Numbered from the stretch's first letter, positions 25,630 to 37,970 are shown. The stretch is 64,000 bases of DNA from Carex sylvatica (GCA_964058845.1 CAXKVR010000043.1:558001-622000); one strand, 5' to 3'. Made by a program: numbers and translations. The notes: a model not told the origin generated them from the letters alone.

Positions 25630-27203
25630 CTTCTCCTCAGCACCAATTTGGTGTTGTCTTGATCTTCGGTACTCCACGTTTATCTGGATCGTCATGTTTT
25701 TTTGCTCCTTCTTTTAATTTTCTGAGCATAAAATTGCTCAAACATTTGCATTCGATCTTCCAGAATAGTCATCTTTAGAATAAAAGGCTCTGGAATATTA
25801 TTCTCACACTAACTTGGCACAAGTCATCATTGAATTATCTTATCTCAACAGTTTACTTGACGTACTGCATCTACTTGCACGAACTCTCATCCTACATTCT
25901 TCTCCATAATAGCTACACTTCCGTGTGTCATCTCATCATCATCACCTTTCTTGGTGATGGCCTTCAACTCAATGCTCTCTTGCGGCTTCTTCTCATCAGC
26001 CACTATGCACCTTACAACTCTGGTCTCCTTCTCGACCAGTTCTTCAACTGGTTCTTCAAAGAACCATGACTCAAAGTCGATCTCCTCATCCTCAGGCTCA
26101 CTAGCCTCTTCGACGTCCTCTACGTCGGCCACCGACTACACTACAACAGCCGCCATTGTATCCCACTCTTCTTCACTTGAGACCTCCTCTGATGTCTTCT
26201 CCTTCGTGATTACCGCGAAGCTTCCTTCATTCTTCTTGAGCTGGCACTCTCTCGCATAGTACCCTCGTCATCTGCAATTGTAGCACTCCACTCTTCTACT
26301 TCGGTATTCACCACTTTTGGCTCATTTGACCTCTTGGCCTCTAGGAGCTTCCCCATAACATGAACACCTCTTACATTATTCATGACAAACCTTCTCCGTC
26401 TCAGGTTGTCGTCGATACCGATCCCTGCTCGACTCTTCGCGTCGACCACTATACAGGGCCTTCTCATCTTTGTGCTTCACCATCATACCTGCCAGCTGCT
26501 TGGCAAGAGCTTCCTGACTGGCCAACAAATTCTCCAGTTTCAGTAGGGTTGGTTGCGTCGTCCATCCTTGAATTGCTGTGATGAAGGCACTATACTCCGG
26601 CCTCATGCCATTCAGAATTATTTACCGCATTCTATCCTCACCAATTTTTACATTGACGTTTAGCTGCTTAATCTCCCTACACAAATTCTTTACTTTAAGA
26701 AAATACTCACTTACAGTCATATCACCTTGGGAGATATTCATCAGCTCGCTCTCGAGCATTTGCAGCCGACTTGTGTTCTTCCTTGAAAACAATGCGGCAA
26801 AGACATCCCATGCCTCTTTTGGTGTCTCCACATCTTCAATATGAGACAATAAGCTCTTGTCCACCGTAACCTTCAACACGAATAACGCTCGGCCTACTTT
26901 CACCTTCCACTTCTTATAAGCTCTAATTGAATTCGATGGCGGCTCGATCTCATCACCACCCACAATCTCCCATAAATCTAGACCCTACAGATATGACTTA
27001 ATACACGTACGCCAGTCTCTATAATTATAATTATTCAACTTCTCAATCAAACCACTCATGCCACTCAAGTCTGATATTTTGACACCACGGTAGACTAAGG
27101 GGTTACACAAACCTCCTAATCACCAGGACCTTCGACACAACAACAAACTCACGGGTTATCCGAACCTTCTAGCCAACAGGATCTAATCCGCTCTGATACC
27201 ACT
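25630..27203 (-). pseudogene. Copia-type gag remnant, copy A
   Basis: In minus-strand order there is an N-terminal DUF4219-like piece (NNYNYRDW, about 27050), then a UBN2-type gag domain (about 26963-26622, with KEAWDVFAALFSRKNTSRLQ and LESELMNISQGD). A C-terminal gag part follows (26606-26376), then a zinc-knuckle remnant near 26285 and an acidic tail (26132-25887). The frame is interrupted by a stop before the UBN2 part, a TAA at 26622-26624 in the same frame as the segment after it, and a TGA inside the knuckle. The knuckle keeps its three cysteines, but the histidine position reads tyrosine. Not functional as it stands. Confidence 0.85.
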
Positions 27204-27551
27204 TGTTGATTATACTATTACTAAAAATAACATTACAAACTATTACTCAAACACTCACACTATACCGACTACTAAACGTACTACAACTATCCTAAAACTC
27301 AACTACTACACATTGACTCAAGAGAGAACTACTCTATAGAACTTGTCTTCAAACATTTACCATGCCCTCCTATTTATACTTGCTCCATAAGAGCTAAAGA
27401 AACATCTAGACTTAAGATATTTTTGGCTTCCTCTAGAGATTTCTACATCCTCCACTACAAGATATTTTATTTAGTAGTTTATAGACAATTCTTGATATCT
27501 TCATGGAAATTAATTATGGGCTTGGACCTTAATTTGGTGCTGACTTCAACA
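27204..27551 (-). repeat. Middle LTR, shared by the two internal regions
   Basis: This LTR is 348 bp and serves at once as end of one unit and start of the next. It resembles the right LTR almost throughout and differs from the left LTR at many sites (for example TTTATAGAC here and on the right, TTTCTACAC on the left). Near its right edge (27526) it has the left-LTR base, GGACC rather than GGGCC. That is expected for a crossover product between a right and a left LTR. Confidence 0.85.
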
Positions 27552-29125
27552 CTTCTCCTCAGCACCAATTTGGTGTTGTCTTGATCTTCGGTACTCCACG
27601 TTTATCTGGATCGTCATGTTTTTTTGCTCCTTCTTTTAATTTTCTGAGCATAAAATTGCTCAAACATTTGCATTCGATCTTCCAGAATAGTCATCTTTAG
27701 AATAAAAGGCTCTGGAATATTATTCTCACACTAACTTGGCACAAGTCATCATTGAATTATCTTATCTCAACAGTTTACTTGACGTACTGCATCTACTTGC
27801 ACGAACTCTCATCCTACATTCTTCTCCATAATAGCTACACTTCCGTGTGTCATCTCATCATCATCACCTTTCTTGGTGATGACCTTCAACTCAGTGCTCT
27901 CTTGCGGCTTCTTCTCATCAGCCACTATGCACCTTACAACTCTGGTCTCCTTCTCGACCAGTTCTTCGACTGGTTCTTCAAAGAACCATGACTCAAAGTC
28001 GATCTCCTCATCCTCAGGCTCACTAGCCTCTTCGACGTCCTCTACGTCGGCCACCGACTACACTACAACAGCCGCCATTGTATCCCACTCTTCTTCACTT
28101 GAGACCTCCTCTGATGTCTTCTCCTTCGTGATTACCGCGAAGCTTCCTTCATTCTTCTTGAGCTGGCACTCTCTCGCATAGTACCCTCGTCATCTGCAAT
28201 TGTAGCACTCCACTCTTCTACTTCGGTATTCACCACTTTTGGCTCATTTGACCTCTTGGCCTCTAGGAGCTTCCCCATAACATGAACACCTCTTACATTA
28301 TTCATGACAAACCTTCTCCGTCTCAGGTTGTCGTCGATACCGATCCCTGCTCGACTCTTCGCGTCGACCACTATACAGGGCCTTCTCATCTTTGTGCTTC
28401 ACCATCATACCTGCCAGCTGCTTGGCAAGAGCTTCCTGACTGGCCAACAAATTCTCCAGTTTCAGTAGGGTTGGTTGCGTCGTCCATCCTTGAATTGCTG
28501 TGATGAAGGCACTATACTCCGGCCTCATGCCATTCAGAATTATTTACCGCATTCTATCCTCACCAATTTTTACATTGACGTTTAGCTGCTTAATCTCCCT
28601 ACACAAATTCTTTACTTTAAGAAAATACTCACTTACAGTCATATCACCTTGGGAGATATTCATCAGCTCGCTCTCGAGCATTTGCAGCCGACTTGTGTTC
28701 TTCCTTGAAAACAATGCGGCAAAGACATCCCATGCCTCTTTTGGTGTCTCCACATCTTCAATATGAGACAATAAGCTCTTGTCCACCGTAACCTTCAACA
28801 CGAATAACGCTCGGCCTACTTTCACCTTCCACTTCTTATAAGCTCTAATTGAATTCGATGGCGGCTCGATCTCATCACCACCCACAATCTCCCATAAATC
28901 TAGACCCTACAGATATGACTTAATACACGTACGCCAGTCTCTATAATTATAATTATTCAACTTCTCAATCAAACCACTCATGCCACTCAAGTCTGATATT
29001 TTGACACCACGGTAGACTAAGGGGTTACACAAACCTCCTAATCACCAGGACCTTCGACACAACAACAAACTCACGGGTTATCCGAACCTTCTAGCCAACA
29101 GGATCTAATCCGCTCTGATACCACT
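27552..29125 (-). pseudogene. Copia-type gag remnant, copy B
   Basis: Second internal region, offset by 1922 bases from copy A and nearly identical. I found three substitutions, at 27882, 27893 and 27968 compared with 25960, 25971 and 26046. It has the same domain order and the same premature stops as copy A, so the damage predates the duplication. The UBN2-type domain is at 28885-28544, the gag C-terminal part at 28528-28298 and the acidic tail at 28054-27809. Confidence 0.85.
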
Positions 29126-29473
29126 TGTTGATTATACTATTACTAAAAATAACATTACAAACTATTACTCAAATACTCACACTATACCGACTACTAAACG
29201 TACTACAACTATCCTAAAACTCAACTACTACACATTGACTCAAGAGAGAACTACTCTATAGAACTTGTTTTCAAACATTTACCATGCCCTCCTATTTATA
29301 CTTGCTCCATAAGAGCTAAAGAAACATCTAGACTTAAGATATTTTTGGCTTCCTCTAGAGATTTCTACATCCTCCACTACAAGATATTTTATTTAGTAGT
29401 TTATAGACAATTCTTGATATCTTCATGGAAATTAATTATGGGCTTGGGCCTTAATTTGGTGCTGACTTCAACA
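29126..29473 (-). repeat. Right LTR (5' LTR in element orientation)
   Basis: This LTR is 348 bp, starts TGTTGATTAT and ends CTTCAACA on the plus strand. The primer site for initiator tRNA-Met lies immediately to its left on the minus strand, which fixes the element orientation as minus. The right flank is the target duplication AATTA. Confidence 0.9.
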
Positions 29474-29740
29474 AATTATATATATTATGGGGAGAAAATT
29501 GCAAAATATTAAGGCACTATTTAGTTGCTTTTGGTAATTTTTATTTAAATTTATCATTATTATTATTATTATCGAAATTACTCTTTATTAGAGTTACACA
29601 TTAAATATTTACACTACTATGCTACATATATACATATTGAAGTCCAATTTCCTTAGTAAATTCCTTAGCAGGTTAATATTAATTGAGCTATTATTCGATC
29701 GTTTGTAACAAATGATTTTACATATATATAGATAGAGAGA

Positions 29741-30160
29741 GAGAGGGGTTGGCTAATATCAAAACATTTGTTTCAGAGTCGTGGTGCAACTAATTGGTTT
29801 TTTTATTTTCAAAGTCCAACGGTCAATTCAAACAGTTAGATTTGATCTCTATATTAAAATGTGCTTGGAGATCAAATTTTACATTTTTTTTTTTACTATT
29901 TATTAAGCTAGTTTTAAAATTGATAATTTTAATAAACATTGAAAATTTTCTAGATCATTGATAATAGTGATTTTAGTACTGACTTAATAAATAATAAAAA
30001 AATAAAAAAAAAATGTAAAATTTGATCTCTAGACACATTTTAATATAGATTGAATGTTGAATGATTTTGATCGACCATTTAGACTTTGAAAATGTAAAAA
30101 CTGAAATGTTTGTTTTACGGCTCCGGGACAAATTAATGTTTTGATATTAGCCTAGCTCTC
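29741..30160. mobile_element. Palindromic element, cap GAGAGGGGTTGGCTAATATC
   Basis: The right end is GATATTAGCCTAGCTCTC. Arms CTTGGAGATCAAATTTTACA and the inverse near 30020. (AG)n and TA runs at the borders. More diverged than its relatives. Confidence 0.75.
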
Positions 30161-31215
30161 TATATATAAGCTTAACGCTTCAATTATGAATCTAACAATA
30201 GATAGCTAAGAAATAATACAATAATTAACACAGACTTCTTTATGATGAGAAAATAATCAGAGAAGAGACATAATTATAAGAATCATTCAGAGAGGAGACA
30301 TCTATCTATAAACATGGTGAATTTAAAGGGGGTCCAGATGTGGAAAGCACATCTATATAATGTAGTTCAAAAAAGTTAAAATTTCATGTGTAATTTATGT
30401 TATTTTTAATCAAATTCTATAGTTTGTCCCCTCTCCGTTATAATTAATGAAGCATTTATTTAGTTAAACCACTTATATGCATGACTCGTTCTAAAATATA
30501 TCTTACTCAATATTTTTGTTTAAATTAATTCAATCTCCCTTATAGTAAATTTCGTATTTCGCCCCTATCCACAAAGAAATGCATATATACCAAAACTCTC
30601 CTATGTTGGAGCACAATGCAAAAAAAAAAAAAAAAAATCCTATAGTAGAAGAAGTGTGGAAATATTATTAGCAATGATGCCTACACAAAATGTAACACAA
30701 GTAATCGCCACAGAGAAACCCAATTTCTAATTAAAGAAGTTAATTGTAGCCTGACAAAATATCAAGAATCAAGTGACAAGACAACCTCGGAGGGTGTCCC
30801 ATCTCAATCATAACTCCACTAATAATGCAGCAAATGCAACATCTTAATTTTTTTTTTTTTTTTTTTTGGAACCACACATATATATGTGGTATTAAAATGA
30901 AACGACGATCGACTAGTTTAATTTTGGACCAAACTTTGTTGTCATGAATTGATCAATTATCTTCAAAATTGAAACAAATTAATATAAATATATAAAAGAT
31001 CAATGAAAGTTGAGTTCGAACTAAAACTTCAACTTTTTACACTGAAGATTAATTATTTAGCAAATGAGATATCTTAAACAGACTATTGATTATGAACACA
31101 AACTAAAATTTAATTAAGTTTTTCATATTTAATTTCAGCCCTACATTCAATTAATTGAACAATCACAGTCGAAATAAGGAGGGAATGCTGTAGCGCGCAT
31201 ATATATATATATATA
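30161..31215. other. AT-rich intergenic region
   Basis: Only homopolymers (A run near 30621, T run near 30848) and AT-rich sequence. I see no gene. Confidence 0.5.
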
Positions 31216-31644
31216 GAGGTTGGCTACTATGCTTATATAAGCATATCCCGACATATGCTTATAACTCATTTTTGTGTTTTCAATGTTCAAATGGTCGATC
31301 TGAACCGTTAGATGTGATCTCTATATTGAAATGTGCTTGGAGACCAAATTTTACATTTTTCTGAATCTTTTTACTATTTATTAAGCCAATTTGAAAATCT
31401 CTGATCCAACGGTGGCTTCTGATTTTACTGTTTTGTTAAACCACCTTTAGATCAGCGATTTTCAAAGTGGCTTAATAAATAGTAAAAAAATTCAGAAAAA
31501 TATAAAATTTGGTGTCCAACCACATTTCAATATAGAGACCACATCTAACAGTTCAGATCAACCATTTGGACATTGAAAACACAAAAATGAGTTATAAGCA
31601 TATATGGAGATATGCTTATATATATAAGCATAGTAGCCAACCTC
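31216..31644. mobile_element. Palindromic element, cap GAGGTTGGCTACTATGC
   Basis: Matching caps and the same arm and centre as 16898-17320. (TA)n lies on both sides. Confidence 0.87.
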
Positions 31645-31653
31645 TATATATAT

Positions 31654-32062
31654 AGGAACATGCTACCATGCTATGCGTAGCATAGAGGGCCTCCGTGCAA
31701 CGGCTCAATATTCGAATTTTCAAAATTCTAACGGTCGATCTGAACCGTTCATCTTGTTCTCCATATTAATATGTGTTTGGAGACAAAATTTTACATTTTT
31801 TGGAATTGTTTTACTAGTTTTTTAGATTTATTGAAAATCGTTGTTTTCAGCAAATCTGGACCATAAAAAAACAGCGATTTTCAATAAATCTAAAAAAAAT
31901 AGTAAAACAATTCCAAAAAATGTAAAATTTGGTCTCCAAATACATATTAATATGGAGAACAAGATGAACGGTTCAGATCAACCGTTAGAATTTTGAAAAG
32001 TCGAATATTGAGCCGTTGCACGGAGGCCCTCTATGCTACGCATAGCATAGTAGCATGTTCCT
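31654..32062. mobile_element. Palindromic element, cap AGGAACATGCTACCATGC
   Basis: Caps on both ends hold ATGCTATGCGTAGCAT, a stem with a four-base loop. GAGGGCCTCCGTGCAACGGC is inverted at the right end. The common arm follows (CTAACGGTCGATCTGAACCG). It sits ten bases from the previous element. Confidence 0.87.
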
Positions 32063-32948
32063 ATATACACATATATATATATCACATGCAAATATTCAAA
32101 ATAGGATATAATTTTCTATTTATTTGAAAACGAAGCATACATATATACTTGTTGAAATATATATTCTGGCCGGATTGGTGATTAGATGTGTGTGTGTGGT
32201 GTACGTTCCATCTTGCCACTATGTGATCTGCACCGTCTAATGTGTGGAATGTAAATCAAAAGTCTTTATTTTTTTTTAATTACTAAGTTATATATATTAA
32301 ACAAATTGAGTTTATACCCATCAACCTAATTCCAAAATAAAATAAAGCATTTATCTATCAGAACTTCATTTGCTTTTATATTTTTCTCATACTAATAACC
32401 TAGCTAGTAAAAAAAAATGATGGGCATCTTACCATGGGGTAAAAAAAACCAAAATCAATTTTTGAACGTAATTTTCCCTTTTGTTTCTACACGCAATAGA
32501 TGAAAGAAAGGTGAATTCGTCCAAGAAAAGGTGGTCAAAGAGAATTAAAACCTTGGAGACGCTAGGGAACATAATATTTGGTTTTGGCGGTTTTGGCGGT
32601 TTTGGCGGTTTTACCACATTGGTAGTTAGACCAGCAAAGTTATCATCTTCTTTTTTTAAGCAATGCTTTTTATATGTCCACTCTTAAGCATAACTAAGGA
32701 TATGAGTAAATATTTAAATAAAAGCGTATAATGGTCACTTTTATAATATTAAAAGTTCTTAATAAATTAATGAGAAAAACTATGAATTTATACAGTCATA
32801 ATTTTTGCCATCAAAAACGAGTTACACACCTTGCAGCCCATGCACCTTGCATAGCCATCGCGCTGTTAACTTTTTTTTCTTTCACACTTCTATTAGAGAA
32901 ACCTCACTTGAACTCTCACATAACCTACGCTCTGATACCACGTACTTA
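32063..32948. other. Intergenic region with a GGCGGTTTT repeat
   Basis: A 9-bp unit (GGTTTTGGC) recurs about three to four times at 32580-32612. The sequence to the right may be internal DNA of the LTR element at 32949-33181. No coding region is convincing. Confidence 0.45.
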
Positions 32949-33181
32949 TGTTGGCCTATTCAAGACCTTTTGTTATTTTTTTTATATTTTATATTTAGTG
33001 GAAGAGAGAAATAGAAAAGAGAAAAATTCTTATGTATAAATTTTTTCTATTATGTTCAAATACTCTTACAAATTACATACTTCATATTTATAGGTTATAT
33101 AGTGACTTTTTACAAATCCAAAAATATAAATATAATTGAACACAACACAAATACCAAGTGCATGAATTTCACTCCCCAACA
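32949..33181 (-). mobile_element. Probable LTR of a small retroelement with adjacent tRNA-Met primer site
   Basis: The 233-bp segment begins TGTTGGCCTA and ends CCCCAACA (TG..CA with short inverted ends). To its left, 32931-32943 read on the minus strand gives TGGTATCAGAGC, the initiator-tRNA primer site. A second LTR was not found, so this is a truncated or TRIM-like element. Confidence 0.5.
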
Positions 33182-34638
33182 TGACCCTTGAAAACATAAA
33201 CAATTAATCTATTTAAAAATTTCAAATACATTTATCTAACAATTTAACTAATTGATCTATTTAATATTTTTTTTATCTTTTTCCAAAAAATAGTAATTTC
33301 AACGACAACAATACTCACTTTATAATGACATCACTCATTGGCATCCTTCTTTTGAGATAAAACTTTTTGTCCTCGATCCATGCATGATTGGAGAAAACAT
33401 GCATCATGCAATCCCAACTTTCTAAGATTGCAATTTCTTTTCTTGTATAATGAGTGACGGCTCCTCTCTCTCTCTCTCTCTCTCTCTCTCGCGCTCTAAT
33501 CTCTCTCATCTCTTCTTTGAAAGCTGGCTGTGGATGCCAAATGTTTCTCTCTTTCACTCTCAATCAATCAATCTCATGACAATGATATGATGTACTCTGA
33601 AAATAGAAAGAAAAAAAAAAATGCCAATATAGTAAAGCAGCAGAACAATCCAAAAGTGAACATATAGCTCACCAGATTTGAATCTAACTCATAAGTAATT
33701 TTAATCATCTCAATTATTTCAATGTTTTTAGAAACGGTTAGGCAGGAAGAATTCATCATGCTTGGAAGAGTACTTGCCACCTTGAGGTCCCATTCGGTCA
33801 ATTTCTACTATCTTCAACATTTGATGATTGATTCTGATCATAATCAATTTTACAATGACCAACTAATATATGCAAATAAATGTAATGTTCATTGACAATT
33901 ATTTTCATATAATTACTGATGAGTTAATAATTTGACAGTCATGACAATTTAGATTGTAAATTCGGTTTCACATTTTCAGACCTTGGTTTATTCTGAAAGT
34001 TTAAGTCTAGTCAAGTTATGAATCAGATCAGGTCAATAGTTTAAATCATCAAGTTCAAGTAAAGACGGGATATATATAAAATTGAAATATAAATCTAGAT
34101 TGGAACGGGATCGAACTGGCTATGCAAAGTGCTATGCTATTGTGGAACTAAGGAGGAAAATTAAGCCAAGAATTATTGATCTAATTTTCCTATGATTAGA
34201 GAACCTATATATGAGGCCTCAAATTATCAACCAGATGCTCATCAATGTGTGTGTGTATGTCTAGACTAGCTATAATCTATGCACACGTTTCAATAAACGG
34301 CATCTGCTGCCACTACTAAAAAAAAATTCCTTTATATCAGTTTTTAAATACACTGACATTGGCTCATAACATATGGCGTTAATTAATATACTATCGGCAG
34401 AGGTCGTTCGGCCATCGGGTGGGACGTACCCAATGCAATCGCTTTTGTTTGGCAACTGATGGTAAGTGTAATTGACGGTGAATTTCTGCGCGTTCTATGG
34501 CATCGCTTGTATTTTTTCTGCCAATGATAAATGTCACATACAACATCGTTTTGGCTTTTATTTGCATTGGCGTTGTTGTCTTAACTTTGCATCTGTTTTT
34601 AATTTGAACCGTTGGTGATTTATATATATATATATATA
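33182..34638. other. Intergenic region with a possible truncated CACTA end
   Basis: (CT)n at about 33465-33490. From about 34312 CACTACTAAAAAAAAATTCC and a nearby TATCAGT/ACTGACAT look like a CACTA left end, but no right end was found before the palindromic element at 34639. Confidence 0.35.
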
Positions 34639-35063
34639 GAGGTTGGCTACTATACTTATATAAGCATATCTCCACATATACTTATAACTCATTTTTGTGT
34701 TTTCAATGTCCAAATGGTCGATCAGAACCATTAGATGTGATCTCTATACTTAAATGTGCTTGGAGACCAAATTTTACATTTTTCTGAATTATTTTACTAT
34801 TTATTAAGCCAATTTGAAAATCTCTGATCCAACGGTGGCTTCTGATTTTACTGTTTTGTTAAGCCACCGTTGGATCAGCGATTTTCAAAGTGGCTTAATA
34901 AATAGTAAAAAAATTCAGAAAAATGTAAAATTTAGTCTCCAAACACATTTCAATATAGAGATCACATCTAACGGTTCAGATCGACCATTTGGACATTGGA
35001 AACACAAAAATGAGTTATAAACATATGTGGGGATATGCTTATATAAGCATAGTAGCCAACCTC
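34639..35063. mobile_element. Palindromic element, cap GAGGTTGGCTACTATAC
   Basis: Same type as 31216-31644, with a CCGTTGGATCAGCG centre. TA repeats on both sides. Confidence 0.86.
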
Positions 35064-37554
35064 TATCTATATATATATATCAATTATGCTACAATTAGGA
35101 GGCTAGCTAGCCTCCATTTGCTAGCCATTTTTTAAACCCATCATTTCAACCAACAATTTTAAATATGCATTCAACCAAATATATAAATATACAACATGCA
35201 TATTGCATATTGTACCCAACAACAACATACATATATGTAACATAACAACATTATAGATTACCAACAAGCCATATATATAATTAACTGTATATCATTCATT
35301 GTACCAGCATAAATGTATATATCATTTCACAACAAGCCATAATAATTATGATCAGCAAAACTTTCACGCAATTGTATCCACTAATTGTACCATCGACAAA
35401 AATATACATCATATATGTGTACCAATAACTAACTGTTGTTCTCAATTACCACAAAAATGTACATCATATATGTGTACCAAAAACTGACCAAGTTTCAATC
35501 AGACGTGCATTTGTCGATGAGGTAAAATATGATCTAAAAAGTACTTGCACCATTTTGTACGGATCACATGTAGTTATGTTTCATTGTACGGTGTAGGATT
35601 CTTACTAGTCATAAAGGTAAAATATAATATAATTCAAGTAGGATTCTTACTGGTCATATTTTTCTTACATAATATAACCTTACTACATGCGGATATATAT
35701 TGTCAAATTGCTGGTTTCCTATAAAAACAGCAAAAGCATGTATAGGTTAATTAACTAACCTATAGAGACAACCCACAAACAAAATTAGTTATTAATAATC
35801 AGAGCTATTTTCTGGATCATACTTGCATTATTATAATCAATTGTTCGAACATTTTGACTAATTTTATGTATTACATTTTAGTAACAAACTTATTTTTTTT
35901 TTTAAAAATCCGTAATTAAAGTAAGAGGCAGAGGTAGAAACTTCAAATTGATGAACTAAATAATTTAGTCTAGTGTAATTTTATAAAAAAATAAACAAAT
36001 AAAAAGCTTTAGTGCCCTTTTTCCTCACTACTCACGCTCCGGTCGCTTGATTAATAAAAAATATTAAACCACACTAAAAGGCTAAAAGCTTGTGACTTTT
36101 GAGAATTTAAACTAGCTACTAGCTAGCTAGCACAGTGTTACTGTTCCGGCCAAGCTATTAATTAGTAGAATTAATTAATGAAATTATTATATAGGAATGC
36201 GTGTGAGTGTTGACAACAGTAACAAGCTCAGATTTTCTATGGCAGACAAAAACTCGTTCACTTGTGGCGAGTTTCTGTGCTTCCGGGACCACTCCCACTT
36301 GGCAAATTCAATACTTTGCTAGAAAAGGAGAGCTAGCGTCTGATGTACTCGCCAAGATAATTTGATGAATACAACTCTAAAAATTTATCATATTAGTTTC
36401 AAACAACAAATATTAAACCACGCATCACTCGTTAAGTTACTTTAATGCAATTATTTTTCATCATTGTAAAATTTATCATATTTCATGAGTGATGCATGTA
36501 CACAATCGAGTGGTAAAAAAAAAAAAAAAAATTTAAGTTACTTTATTACAATTATTTTTCATCATGTTTTTTACCGCTTGATTTTATGGAAATAAAACCC
36601 TCACGAATTGGGCAGGAGTAGTACTATGATGGGTAATCTCTTGGGAAGTCCATGTGTTGTTAATTCCGGTTGGATTTCATTTCTAACCTATCTCAACTTG
36701 TTGATTCCGGTTGGGTTTTGGTTGGCTTGAAAATGTGGCAAAACGGTTGTCTACAAGTATTGCTTTTACATGCAATGCAATGCATGGCTATTAATCCTGA
36801 CCTTTTTCAGATTAATATATAGAGAGAGAATGAGAGATGCATGCACCTTTTTGTTAAAACTTATATATATATATATATATACAGTATTTCATTAATCCGC
36901 CGACCACCGCCATCATATGATTATATATAATTAATTTACATGACAAAATTAAGCTTATCCTTTAATTGTAGATAATTAATTTTAGTTTATCTCAAACGCA
37001 TTCATGCATGATGCCTGCAGCGTGTTTGTTTATTCTAACTGCATATGTGTATCATCATCATTGAAGGATTTTTTTTATTTTTTTTTATTTTTTTTTTGCA
37101 AATTAAATTGATATATATGAACCCCAGCCGCAAGACAAGGTTATGGATAATTAAGTTAATTTGACCGTTTAATTAATTACCGTTGCCATTGTCAAAAAGT
37201 GGATGATGTTAATTAAACTGATAATTAATTAATGATTTAAAAATTGTATTGCAACTTACATATGATGCATATGCCTATGATCGATCATGCTAATTAAGTA
37301 CATGACAAAAAGTGCACTATTTGTGATTTGATTAGTCTTAGATTTTTAATTTTTAATAATTGTCAACTTGACACGGGCAAATGATCGATAGGATTATTAA
37401 TTAATTAGGACATGATTCTGACGTCAAGTTCTTGTTTTGGAAGCTTAACTAATTTAATATTAATTATATATAATTGCGGTACCTACGTGGCCAAAGTCAC
37501 GGATACGCATTGCCTTATGATGATCGATTATATATATATATATATAGAGAGAGA
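35064..37554. other. AT-rich intergenic region
   Basis: Holds a direct repeat of TACATCATATATGTGTACCAA (35404 and 35460 areas), a family B foldback fragment at 36370-36600 and a (TA)n run near 36864. No gene seen. Confidence 0.45.
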
Positions 37555-37970
37555 GAGTAAGTCTACCATACATTGCAATGCATAGGCACCTCTATGCATT
37601 GGACTATAAATCACCATATTCAAAGTCCAAATGACCGATCCAAATCGTTCATCTTGTTCTCCATATTAATATGTCCTTGGAGACCAAATTTTACATTTTT
37701 TGGAAATTTTTTACTATTTATTAAGCCACATTGAAAATCGCTGATCCAACGGTTACAGTAAAATCAAAAGGCACCGTTGGATCAGTAATTTTCAAAGTGA
37801 CTTAATAAATAGTAAAAAAATTCCAAAAAATATAAAATTTGGTCTCCAAGCACATATTAATATGGAGAAAAAGATGAACGGTTTGGATCGGTCATTTGGA
37901 CTTTGAATCCGTGATTTATAGTCCAATGCATAGAGGTGCCTATGCATTGCAATGTATGGTAGACTTACTC
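37555..37970. mobile_element. Palindromic element, cap GAGTAAGTCTACCATACATT
   Basis: Right end GGTAGACTTACTC. Caps hold CATTGCAATGCATAGG and CCTCTATGCATTGG. Common arm GTCCAAATGACCGATCC and CTTGGAGACCAAATTTTACA. TA microsatellites on both sides. Confidence 0.86.

Larger units (their letters stand above)
20008..29473 (-). mobile_element. Gag-only LTR retrotransposon with three LTRs and two internals (hosts a CACTA insertion)
   Basis: LTRs of about 350 bp (TGTTGATTAT...CTTCAACA) lie at 20008-20058 plus 25327-25629, at 27204-27551 and at 29126-29473. Two internal regions of 1574 bp separate them (period 1922). The outer flanks carry the same 5-bp target duplication AATTA (20003-20007 and 29474-29478), so this was one insertion later enlarged in place. 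On the minus strand each internal region begins with TGGTATCAGAGC, the initiator-Met tRNA primer site, and ends with a purine tract (GAGGAGAAG) before the next LTR. Only gag-type sequence lies between, with no protease, integrase or reverse transcriptase. This matches the non-autonomous TR-GAG class, mobilised by Ty1-copia proteins supplied elsewhere. It was probably inactive before the duplication because gag has shared stops. Confidence 0.9.

Noticed and set aside
25830..26844. Plus-strand open frames over the gag region, including a Ser/Thr-rich one at 25951-26259, repeated at 27752-28766
   Set aside because: They are antisense mirrors of the minus-strand gag pseudogene, whose domain patterns and primer site fix the orientation.
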